Positions 1 through 5,694 of a stretch of DNA of 5,941 bases are shown here, in pieces. The position numbers and the translations under genes are program-made. Every line of letters begins with the position of its first letter. Position 1 is the stretch's first letter. Under the pieces are notes generated by a model, which was given only the letters and a program-made list of their open reading frames with translations, was not told the DNA's origin and ran no database searches. Source of the DNA: an uncultured Clostridia bacterium (GTDB lineage Bacteria; Bacillota; Clostridia; Lachnospirales; Lachnospiraceae); contig CALZBV010000153.1 of the NCBI GenBank assembly GCA_945622055.1, positions 1 through 5,941 on the forward strand, written 5' to 3'.

Positions 1-799
1 CACTGACTCTCTCCATCAGTCCGGAAATCAGGTTGTAGTAGAACTGTCCCTGGATTTTCTTGTTCTTGTCCGTTGCATAGTCAATTGCCTGATATCTGCC
101 AAGACACACATCCAGCTCTGTCAGATTAACCTTAAGTCCGAGCGAAGCAATTTTGTCCACAGTTGCAAAATAAGCATCCAGATCGTCCTTTGTATACAGA
201 TGCGCCTGGAAGCCGATGCCGTCAATCAGATAATTTCCGTCATCATCCACGAGAGTCTGTGCAAAATCGTACAGAGTTTCTGTCTTATACTGTTCATTGT
301 AGTCATTGTAGAACAAATCAATTGATTCCGGTGCATACTTGTCTGCAAAGTAAAATGCCTGCCACAGGTAGTCCTCTCCAATCGTAGCAAGCCAGTTGCT
401 CTGACGCTTTGTACCGTCCTCCATCCACGCTTCGTTGACTACATCATACGCATAAAAAAGGTCCGTATAGCCCTTTTCCTCAATCAAAGCAAAAACCTGG
501 CGTATGTAGCTTTCCATACGTGCAAGCATCGTATCCCGATCCACCAGCTTGCCGGACTCATCAAAGGTATCATAGAAAATCCACTGCGGTGTCTGGCTGT
601 GCCAGATAAGGGTATGACCGCGAACAGCCATGTTGTTATCCTGACACCATTTCAGCATCTGCTCTGTCGCCGGTGTAAATCTTACCACCAGATCCCCGGC
701 CGCCTTACTTGCCTCCCGGTCTAAAATATAATCCGGCTTCAGCTCATTCTCAAACGTGATACTGTTAAAATGCTTCTTGATAAACTCCTTCTCCTTATC
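1..799 (-). CDS. GH10 endo-1,4-beta-xylanase, 5'-truncated and running off the left edge
   Basis: This frame encodes the central part of a glycoside hydrolase family 10 catalytic domain, which cleaves internal beta-1,4 bonds of xylan with retention of configuration. In order it shows KKHFNSITFENELKPD, RGHTLIWHSQTPQW, DVVNEAW (acid/base Glu at codon 431-433), LFYNDYNE, GIGFQAHL and LTELDV (nucleophile Glu at codon 116-118). The last barrel strands lie beyond position 1. The 5' end is abnormal. The frame opens after a TAA at 839-841 and has no ATG, GTG or TTG before a GTG at 686-688 or ATG at 656-658, both inside the conserved domain. The first barrel strand and any signal peptide are missing. 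Similarity begins at about 799, where the upstream coiled-coil gene stops in another frame. I read it as a 5'-deleted pseudogene, an assembly join, or less likely a frameshift fusion. The family call is very sure; functionality is doubtful. Confidence 0.88.
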
Positions 800-1650
800 T
801 ATTTCTTGCCAAACAGCTTCTTCAGCTTCTTTCCCTTTTTATTCTCACCTTCGCCTCCCTGGTCCTCCTTCCAGTCAAAATATTCCTTATCCAGGCTGTC
901 GCCATCCATAAGCTTCGGATCCACAACGCCCTCACCTTCCACCGTTGTTTCCTCTAAGGAAGCACTCGGCGTATATTTCTTCTTTTTGGATTTGTTCCGC
1001 TCAAAGCCTTCCGGAACCTTTGGCTGCTCATTGACCTGTACAACAATCGGTGCAGAAAGCTTCCGGTTAAACTCCGTTGCCGCCTCTGCCGCAGCAATTT
1101 CCTTTAGCTCTGCCGCACGCTCCTCCCGGGCCTTTTTCTCTTCCTCGGTAAGCTCGTATGTCTCTTCCTTTTCCTTGTTCTGCTGTTCAATCAGACGAAG
1201 ATACTTTTTCGAATCGTTCATCATGCGCAGCTGTTCCATTGTACTCTCTTCATTTTCATGCAGAAAACGCATCCGGTCATCATATGTCTTTAGTACCTCA
1301 TCATATTCCTTACGAACATTCTGACAAAGCCGTTCCGAAATGTGCTGCATCTCAAGAAGCATATCCCGTGCGCAAAGCAGTGAAGCAGCATAGGTATCCT
1401 CCGCCCGGCTCTGGGCGTCCTCCTTAATCTGCGCCATCTTCCGTTCCTGCTCGGCAACCGCACGTTCTCTGGAGGCTGCCGTTGCTTCATACTGTTCCAT
1501 CATCTCATACACCGCATAATTCAGCTCCTCCAGAAGAGAAAACAGACGTGTTCTCGGTACAATCAGATCCTCTGATGAATACGCACTTTCCTTACAATTG
1601 GAAAGCAGCACGTAAATACGTCTCATGATCCGTTCCAGCTTTTCCTGCAT
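799..1650 (-). CDS. Hypothetical charged coiled-coil protein
   Basis: This 283-residue cytoplasmic protein has no signal peptide or membrane segment, and I do not recognise its family. Residues about 36-195 are rich in Glu, Lys, Arg, Ala and Gln and look like long alpha-helical coiled coil. Residues 200-265 are a mixed, probably disordered linker, and the tail is strongly basic (KKGKKLKKLFGKK), which could bind nucleic acid or acidic lipid. The stretch around VPRTRLFSLLEELN followed by coiled coil loosely resembles the DivIVA / ATPase subunit B-like proteins of Clostridia; that is a weak impression. The ATG at 1650 is set by AGGAGG four bases upstream. That ribosome site includes the last base pair of the preceding lipoprotein stop (TAGGAGG), so the two genes are coupled. 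A role linking cytoplasm to envelope is only inferred from this pairing. The 3' end abuts the start-less xylanase frame. Confidence 0.82.
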   Translation of the reverse strand: MQEKLERIMRRIYVLLSNCKESAYSSEDLIVPRTRLFSLLEELNYAVYEMMEQYEATAASRERAVAEQERKMAQIKEDAQSRAEDTYAASLLCARDMLLEMQHISERLCQNVRKEYDEVLKTYDDRMRFLHENEESTMEQLRMMNDSKKYLRLIEQQNKEKEETYELTEEEKKAREERAAELKEIAAAEAATEFNRKLSAPIVVQVNEQPKVPEGFERNKSKKKKYTPSASLEETTVEGEGVVDPKLMDGDSLDKEYFDWKEDQGGEGENKKGKKLKKLFGKK

Positions 1651-1661
1651 GGTTCCTCCTA
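1651..1661 (-). promoter_or_regulatory. Ribosome binding site overlapping the lipoprotein stop codon
   Basis: On the minus strand TAGGAGGAACC precedes the ATG at 1650. The TAG is the lipoprotein stop (1659-1661) and its final G starts the Shine-Dalgarno sequence GGAGG, with 4 bases before the ATG. A ribosome ending on the lipoprotein therefore covers the next gene's start, which is the geometry of translational coupling. Confidence 0.8.
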
Positions 1662-2585
1662 TCTCACATAAAAGACAAGACTTTGCAGCTCATCTTCCGT
1701 GTCACTTTGTAATTCTATCTGCATCACAGCGTTATTGCTGCAGGCATAAATTCTTCCGCTTACCAGACGTTCCCCCGTCCGGTAACGATAACCGATTCCG
1801 TTCTGTTCATAAAAAACAAACTCCGCACCCTGCGCCTCCAGCTGTTCCATAAGCGCAGACAGACCGGATGCCTCCCGTCCGCAAAGCACGAATACCGCCG
1901 TGGAGTCATTGGCGCGGTATTCGCAACGATACATCCCCTTCCCGGACTCTGTTGCAGCATTTAAAAAGACACCCGAAAAGTAAATCTCTTTTTCTCCGAA
2001 AAAATCCTCCGTATACTGAAAGCCATGTTGTAAAAGAGCCTCAAAATCAACCGGTTTCTCTGCCACCGGAGACGGTGTCGCAACCGGAGCTTCGGTAGGC
2101 TCCGGTTCCAGGGTCGGCGTCGGAAGCTCTGTCGGGGCCGGTGCCTCCGTCGGTGTTGGCGATAATGGAGGCTCAATAACCGGCGTCGGTGACGGCGTAG
2201 CAGTCTGTTCCGGCGTCGGAGCCGGTGTCGGTGACCCGGTTGGTACCGGCTTTTCCGTTGGTGTCACACCGGTTGTTGTTTCCGGCGCTTTGGTCGGAAC
2301 CGGTATCCGGGTAAGCAAACCCTCCGACGTTGTCGGGGATAGCTTAGGGCTTCCGGTAAGCTTTGGCGTAACCGTCGGCTGTTCCACCCCCAAAGTGACT
2401 GTTGGTGTCATTTCCTGTGGTTTTTTCGTCGGTGTCGGTGCAAGCGTTGGAGCCTTCGTTACCTGACTACTGGCCGGCTCACTCTTGCAGGCGATTGTAC
2501 CGAGGCAGCCCACCAAAACCAGACTGACCAAAAATAAAGCTTTTCCGTCCTTTTTCTTTCTTATCCATCTTCCCTTTTTGGTCAT
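1659..2585 (-). CDS. Pro/Thr-rich lipoprotein with unknown C-terminal domain
   Basis: This 308-residue exported protein has a basic N-terminus (KKGRWIRKKKDGK), a hydrophobic core ALFLVSLVLVG and two candidate lipidation cysteines: C27 after LVG, which fits the lipobox best, and C33 after TIA. Residues about 43-178 form a Pro/Thr/Glu-rich stalk with many PTP and PTEAP-like units, probably unstructured, wall-spanning and possibly O-glycosylated. Residues 179-308 look like one small globular alpha/beta domain (starting near VDFEALLQHGF, ending LQSLVFYVR) that I do not recognise. No catalytic motif is apparent. The ATG at 2585 follows AAGGAGG with a 7-base spacer. A promoter candidate lies at 2610-2638, so it is probably transcribed independently of deoB and together with the coiled-coil gene, whose start it overlaps through its stop codon. 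Function is unknown; surface display of the C-terminal domain is inferred. Confidence 0.85.
   Translation of the reverse strand: MTKKGRWIRKKKDGKALFLVSLVLVGCLGTIACKSEPASSQVTKAPTLAPTPTKKPQEMTPTVTLGVEQPTVTPKLTGSPKLSPTTSEGLLTRIPVPTKAPETTTGVTPTEKPVPTGSPTPAPTPEQTATPSPTPVIEPPLSPTPTEAPAPTELPTPTLEPEPTEAPVATPSPVAEKPVDFEALLQHGFQYTEDFFGEKEIYFSGVFLNAATESGKGMYRCEYRANDSTAVFVLCGREASGLSALMEQLEAQGAEFVFYEQNGIGYRYRTGERLVSGRIYACSNNAVMQIELQSDTEDELQSLVFYVR
2052..2459 (-). repeat. Low-complexity Pro/Thr-coding tract in the lipoprotein
   Basis: About 136 codons encode an irregular Pro/Thr/Ala/Glu stalk (residues 43-178). On the plus strand it reads as many short GTCGG, GGTGTCGG and CCGGT words. The units are degenerate rather than exact tandem copies, but the tract is a plausible site for replication slippage and length variation between strains. 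Confidence 0.7.
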
Positions 2586-2592
2586 GCGGACG

Positions 2593-2599
2593 CCTCCTT
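2593..2599 (-). promoter_or_regulatory. Ribosome binding site of the lipoprotein gene
   Basis: AAGGAGG on the minus strand lies 7 bases before the ATG at 2585. It is a strong Shine-Dalgarno match and fixes the start codon. Confidence 0.75.
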
Positions 2600-2609
2600 C
2601 CTATCTCTC

Positions 2610-2638
2610 ATTGTAACGCATCCCTTTTGGAAGTGCAA
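2610..2638 (-). promoter_or_regulatory. Candidate sigma-A promoter for the lipoprotein / coiled-coil pair
   Basis: On the minus strand TTGCAC (2633-2638) is followed by a 17-base spacer and TACAAT (2610-2615). The -10 matches the consensus at five of six positions and the -35 at three of six. The -10 ends 24 bases before the ATG, giving a short leader that still contains the full AAGGAGG site. A 7-bp inverted repeat overlaps the -35 and spacer. No extended -10 is present. Confidence 0.5.
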
Positions 2639-2643
2639 GGGAT
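2620..2643. repeat. 7-bp inverted repeat overlapping the lipoprotein promoter
   Basis: ATCCCTT (2620-2626) and AAGGGAT (2637-2643) are perfect inverted copies separated by 10 bases. One arm overlaps the candidate -35 and the other lies in its spacer, so it could be an operator. Read from deoB it could form a hairpin, but no T-run follows in that direction, so it is not a standard terminator. Confidence 0.45.
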
Positions 2644-2670
2644 ACTCTTTCCTTCTTTTCCATTTTCTAT

Positions 2671-2713
2671 GAAAACACTGCTTCAGGAATTGCCGTGTTT
2701 TCCCAGCAATTCC
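2671..2713 (-). other. Two interleaved 8-bp inverted repeats at the deoB stop codon (pseudoknot topology)
   Basis: Along the deoB mRNA the order is GGAATTGC (2713-2706), 3 bases, GAAAACAC (2702-2695), 1 base, GCAATTCC (2693-2686), 7 bases, GTGTTTTC (2678-2671). Arms 1 and 3 pair perfectly, and so do arms 2 and 4, all by Watson-Crick pairs. The 3/1/7 loops suit an H-type pseudoknot; the alternative is two mutually exclusive hairpins. The deoB UGA (2685-2683) lies in the 7-base loop. The pairing is directly visible; any role in termination, mRNA stability or translation ending is inference. Confidence 0.5.
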
Positions 2714-3867
2714 GGCAGATAAGAGCTTCCGGCAATATCTCCCTTTACAGAAAGCCAGTCCAGCACCGTAGCTCCGGTATCCGAAAAGCAGGCTCTCGTC
2801 CCGATTGCAGCCCCCGGAACGACCGAAGGTCCGGCTGCCACAAGCGGTGTATATTCTCTGGAATGGTCTGTAGATGACGTCGCCGGGTCACAGCCATGGT
2901 CTGCCGTAATCAAAAGCAAATCACCTTCCCGGAGCTTTCCGAGTATCTGCGGAAGCTTATCGTCAAAATAGGACAACGCCGTTCCATACCCCTGTATGTC
3001 ATTTCGATGGCCGTACTTCATATCAAAATCAACCAGATTTACAAAACAAAGCCCGTTAAAATCCCGGTCCTCGTATTCGAGCAGGCGCTCAATCCCTTCT
3101 TCGTTTCCGGAGGTTCTCACTGCTTCCGTAATACCGCTGCCCGCAAAAATATCGTTAATCTTTCCGACAGCAAGCACATCAAAGCCCTGCTCCGAAAGAA
3201 CATTTAACATCGTTTTCTTCGGCGGAACAAGCGAATAGTCGTGGCGGCGCGGCGTTCTCACATAAGGATGCTCCCCTTCAAACGGACGTGCAATAATACG
3301 GCCTACGCCATACTCACCCACACAAAGCTCCCGTGCAATCTCACAGTAACGATAAAGCTCCGCAACCGGCACAACCTCTTCATGTGCCGCAATCTGAAGT
3401 ACACTGTCTGCCGAGGTGTATACAATCAGTGCCCCTGTTTTACAGTGCTCCTCTCCGAAGTCCCGGATAACCTCCGTACCGGAATATGGTCTGTTGCAAA
3501 GAATCTTACGTCCGGTACGCGCCGACAGCTCATCCAGCAGCTCCTTTGGAAAGCCATGCGGGAAGGTCGGAAGCGGTTTTTCGGAAATCACACCGGCTAT
3601 CTCCCAGTGGCCAATCGTGGTATCCTTCCCCTTTGACTGCTCCATCAGACGTCCGTAGCCTCCCTGTGGCTGATCCGTGGTCCTTTTTAAGCTCCGGATT
3701 CCCTCAATGTCAAAAAATCCGAGCTTCTCCATATTCGGCATATGAAAGCCCTCTGCTTTTGCGGCCGCAAGTACCGTATTGCTTCCTGCATCGCCGTAAT
3801 CGGCTGCATCCGGAAGCGCGCCAACTCCAACACTGTCCAGTACTACCAAAAACACTCTCTTGCCCAT
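2683..3867 (-). CDS. deoB: Phosphopentomutase
   Basis: This enzyme interconverts ribose 1-phosphate and ribose 5-phosphate, and the deoxyribose equivalents. It feeds the sugars of salvaged nucleosides into central metabolism in the cytoplasm. The 394-residue length is normal for the family, which belongs to the alkaline-phosphatase superfamily. The two-metal site is complete by alignment with my memory of the Bacillus cereus enzyme: D11 (VVLDSVGVG), the phosphate-carrying T83 (KDTTIGHWE), D282 and H287 (VDFDMKYGH), D323 and H324 (TADHG), and H335 (STDHSRE). The cap-domain segment YTSADSVLQIAAHEEVVP is also present. The ATG at 3867 follows AAAGGAGAG at good spacing. It stands alone on its strand, divergent from the PAP2 gene, with no neighbouring purine nucleoside phosphorylase or deoC in view. 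A palindrome copy at 3898-3907 sits in its leader or promoter zone. Identity is very sure. Confidence 0.97.
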   Translation of the reverse strand: MGKRVFLVVLDSVGVGALPDAADYGDAGSNTVLAAAKAEGFHMPNMEKLGFFDIEGIRSLKRTTDQPQGGYGRLMEQSKGKDTTIGHWEIAGVISEKPLPTFPHGFPKELLDELSARTGRKILCNRPYSGTEVIRDFGEEHCKTGALIVYTSADSVLQIAAHEEVVPVAELYRYCEIARELCVGEYGVGRIIARPFEGEHPYVRTPRRHDYSLVPPKKTMLNVLSEQGFDVLAVGKINDIFAGSGITEAVRTSGNEEGIERLLEYEDRDFNGLCFVNLVDFDMKYGHRNDIQGYGTALSYFDDKLPQILGKLREGDLLLITADHGCDPATSSTDHSREYTPLVAAGPSVVPGAAIGTRACFSDTGATVLDWLSVKGDIAGSSYLPELLGKHGNS

Positions 3868-3872
3868 ACGAC

Positions 3873-3880
3873 TCTCCTTT
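3873..3880 (-). promoter_or_regulatory. Ribosome binding site of deoB
   Basis: AAAGGAGA on the minus strand lies 5 bases before the ATG at 3867 and supports that start. Confidence 0.7.
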
Positions 3881-3897
3881 CCCTCTGTTTGTTTTTC

Positions 3898-3907
3898 TTT
3901 TGCAAAA
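3898..3907. repeat. TTTTGCAAAA palindrome, copy 1 (deoB side)
   Basis: This perfect 10-bp palindrome is preceded by a C, giving the 11-base word CTTTTGCAAAA that recurs at 3953-3963. It lies 31 bp upstream of the deoB start codon. It could be half of a two-site operator for the divergent pair. Confidence 0.5.
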
Positions 3908-3945
3908 CCTTAAAGATAAATTAACAAATTTCCCCGTTCTTTTCC

Positions 3946-3974
3946 TTGTATACTTTTGCAAAATGTGCTAAACT
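3946..3974 (+). promoter_or_regulatory. Candidate promoter of the PAP2 gene
   Basis: TTGTAT (3946-3951), a 17-base spacer and TAAACT (3969-3974) with a TG one base upstream (TGCTAAACT) make an extended -10 promoter. The -35 is weak (three of six) and the -10 matches four of six, but the TG extension helps. The second TTTTGCAAAA palindrome lies inside the spacer. Confidence 0.4.
3954..3963. repeat. TTTTGCAAAA palindrome, copy 2 (PAP2 side)
   Basis: This is identical to copy 1, with centres 56 bp apart. It falls between the candidate -35 and -10 of the PAP2 gene, where a bound repressor would block RNA polymerase. Confidence 0.5.
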
Positions 3975-3997
3975 TAGAACAATTTCTATTAATTTGT

Positions 3998-4004
3998 AAG
4001 AGGA
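3998..4004 (+). promoter_or_regulatory. Ribosome binding site of the PAP2 gene
   Basis: AAGAGGA lies 6 bases before the ATG at 4011 and supports that start. Confidence 0.65.
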
Positions 4005-4010
4005 ACCGTC

Positions 4011-4646
4011 ATGAAAAAAATTTTACATACCTACCGGCATGCTTTTTTGATATTAGGCTATATGCCGATTTATCTAATCCTGTTTTTTTGGGTCGAACAC
4101 TTAGTTACCGACTCCTACCATATCATTGGCTGTGAACTGGATCATATGATTCCCTTTGTCGAATGGTTCGTATTCCCTTATATTCTCTGGTTTCCCTACA
4201 TTGCCCTCGGGGTTCTGGCCTTCATCCTTTATGACAAGGACGAATACTTCCGCCTTGCAAAAATGCTGATTACCGGAATGAGTATCTTCCTGTTTGTCAG
4301 CTTCGTATTTCCGAACGGGCTCTCCATCCGGCCGGACCTTTCCTCACTGGGCAGGGAAAACCTTGCGATTACCTTACTCTCCAAGCTGCATAAGCTCGAC
4401 ACCCAGACCAATGTATGTCCGAGCATTCATGTGTTCAACTCGGTCGCTGTCTGCTTTGCCTTCTTTCATTCCGAAGTATTTCGAAAAAAGAAGGTCCTTT
4501 GCGGCTCCCTTCTGGTACTCTCCGTTCTGGTCTGCCTTTCCACGCTGTTCATCAAGCAGCACTCCGTGATTGACGTTGTCGCAGCACTTCTTATGTTTGT
4601 CCTTCTTCTTCCGGCGTACTACCGGAAGAAGAAACCGGCTAATTAA
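4011..4646 (+). CDS. PAP2-family integral membrane phosphatase
   Basis: This 211-residue polytopic membrane protein has about six hydrophobic segments (near 12-28, 50-71, 85-100, 141-153, 163-180, 186-203). It carries the PAP2 catalytic motifs: RP at 107-108, PSIH at 137-140, and S177-T178-x5-H184-x3-D188. Family members remove phosphate from lipid phosphates such as phosphatidic acid or undecaprenyl pyrophosphate; some relatives instead transfer lipid headgroups (inositol phosphorylceramide synthase-like branch). The classic first motif Lys is not visible before RP, and the usual Arg after S177 is Thr. Both deviations fit the divergent PAP2_3-like branch rather than inactivation, as the two histidines and the aspartate remain. 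It is divergent from deoB and converges on the glycosyltransferase with 8 bp of overlap. The substrate cannot be told from the sequence; an envelope-lipid role is inferred. Confidence 0.88.
   Translation: MKKILHTYRHAFLILGYMPIYLILFFWVEHLVTDSYHIIGCELDHMIPFVEWFVFPYILWFPYIALGVLAFILYDKDEYFRLAKMLITGMSIFLFVSFVFPNGLSIRPDLSSLGRENLAITLLSKLHKLDTQTNVCPSIHVFNSVAVCFAFFHSEVFRKKKVLCGSLLVLSVLVCLSTLFIKQHSVIDVVAALLMFVLLLPAYYRKKKPAN
4603..4633. terminator. Perfect 12-bp hairpin at the convergent gene ends
   Basis: TTCTTCTTCCGG (4603-4614) and CCGGAAGAAGAA (4622-4633) pair perfectly around a 7-base loop. It lies in the last PAP2 codons and begins 5 bases after the glycosyltransferase stop on the other strand. 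No T-run follows directly in either direction; on the plus strand the nearest is 4656-4660, 22 bases on. A bidirectional transcript-end or mRNA-stabilising hairpin is plausible, but it is not a textbook intrinsic terminator. Part of the symmetry comes from Leu-Leu-Leu-Pro and Arg-Lys-Lys-Lys coding. Confidence 0.4.
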
Positions 4647-5655
4647 ACTTAAATATTTTTCTGGCAATCGCGTAACCAATCTTAAAGATGCCCTGACCAG
4701 CCTTGGTATCCGCCTTGCTGGACGTTCCGAGAATGGTCATGCTGATTTTACGGTACAGCTTTTTGTCATAGGCCTTCAGGTATTCCCAAAGATCCTGCTT
4801 CTTTTCCAGATTCTCCTCCGTACCGCTCTTTAACAGGTAAATGGAGGAAATCGTCATCATGATTCCCAGATACTTTATCATATAATTTCTGAGACGTTTT
4901 TCCTTGATTTTCCACAAATCATGAGCCTCAATCATCAGCTTGGTAACCCGCAGCTGCTGGTCGATCCTTTTTATCATGTTCTCCTCGGTAACCGACTGGT
5001 CGTCACGGCCGATGAAGTAACGATACAGATTCACATCCATATAATACATCGTTTCTACCGACGGAAGCGGCTGATACACAAAAATGTTATCCACATAGAA
5101 GGTGTGCTTCGGCAGGGATAATCCACACTGACGAAGCAGGCTTGTGCGGTAAATCACGCTATGCATCAGTATGTACTGACCCTGGCGGAAATGCCCGGTA
5201 TCCGCCCAGGTAAAAATACGGTCCTGCGGAAGTGCACTGCGGTACTGGATTACCTTCTTCTTCGTCTCCCCAACCTTTTCATACACATAATTTGCTATCA
5301 TCATGTCCGGTGCCGTTCCGAGCTTTACAAGCTCACGCAGCTTATCAAGCACCTGGGAAAGAGCCTTTTCCTTAACCCAGTCATCACTGTCAAGCACCTT
5401 GAAATACAAACCCTCTGCATGCATCAGACCGGTCATCACGGCGTCTCCGTGTCCGCCATTTTCCTTATGTACCGCCTTTACAATCCCCGGATATTCTTCC
5501 TCAAACCTCTTTGCAATCTCAAGCGTCCTGTCCGAGGACCCGTCATCGACAATGATAATCTCCATGTCCTCTCCACCGGACAACAACGACCGGATTGCCC
5601 GCTCCATATAGCCCTCCGAATTATAACATGGAACTACTGCAGAAATAACCTTCAT
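4639..5655 (-). CDS. Family 2 glycosyltransferase
   Basis: This 338-residue GT-A fold enzyme transfers a sugar from a nucleotide-sugar to an acceptor, probably a cell-wall or capsular polysaccharide precursor at the inner membrane face. It shows VISAVVPCYNSEGYMERAI at the N-terminus, DDGSSDRT (37-44), NGGHGDA (66-72) and the metal-binding DxD as VLDSDDW (87-93). A region near TFYVDNIFVY (185-194) occupies the usual acceptor/catalytic-base segment. The C-terminal third is helical and basic and ends in an amphipathic tail (IFKIGYAIARKIFKFN), which may attach it to the membrane. I place the start at the ATG at 5655, after AGGAGG at 5-base spacing. A TTG at 5700 would add 15 residues that extend before the GT fold and run through a hairpin. 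It follows the C39-like gene by 67 bp, probably in one operon. Donor and acceptor are unknown. Confidence 0.9.
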   Translation of the reverse strand: MKVISAVVPCYNSEGYMERAIRSLLSGGEDMEIIIVDDGSSDRTLEIAKRFEEEYPGIVKAVHKENGGHGDAVMTGLMHAEGLYFKVLDSDDWVKEKALSQVLDKLRELVKLGTAPDMMIANYVYEKVGETKKKVIQYRSALPQDRIFTWADTGHFRQGQYILMHSVIYRTSLLRQCGLSLPKHTFYVDNIFVYQPLPSVETMYYMDVNLYRYFIGRDDQSVTEENMIKRIDQQLRVTKLMIEAHDLWKIKEKRLRNYMIKYLGIMMTISSIYLLKSGTEENLEKKQDLWEYLKAYDKKLYRKISMTILGTSSKADTKAGQGIFKIGYAIARKIFKFN

Positions 5656-5670
5656 CTTCTCCTCCTTTTC

Positions 5671-5694
5671 GTGGAAGGCTCTCTTCCCCTCCAC
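5671..5694 (-). other. Leader hairpin just upstream of the glycosyltransferase ribosome site
   Basis: On the minus strand GTGGAGGG and CCTTCCAC pair over 8 bp (one G-U wobble) around an 8-base purine loop. The stem ends 15 bases before the ATG at 5655, leaving the AGGAGG free. It may stabilise or separate the two cistrons; no T-run follows, so it is not a terminator. Confidence 0.35.

Noticed and set aside
776..796. Non-standard xylanase start at ATC 779-781 after AAGGAG
   Set aside because: The AAGGAG words also encode Lys-Glu residues of the family's helix; a start there would still lack the first barrel strand and signal peptide.
770..1324. Plus-strand open frame of 184 codons rich in Ser and Phe
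   Set aside because: It is antisense to the coiled-coil gene; its Ser/Phe bias is the complement of Glu/Lys codons, and it has no ribosome site or known motif.
2052..2459. Repeated GGTGTCGG-like words resembling a repeat array
   Set aside because: The words are degenerate, without equal spacers, and are explained by Pro/Thr codons of the lipoprotein stalk; not a CRISPR.
2620..2643. Intrinsic terminator of deoB
   Set aside because: The dyad has a short stem, a 10-base loop and no T-run in the deoB direction; it also overlaps a promoter.
3486..3971. Plus-strand open frame of 161 codons
   Set aside because: It is antisense to deoB and crosses the divergent promoter region; composition is that of a shadow frame.
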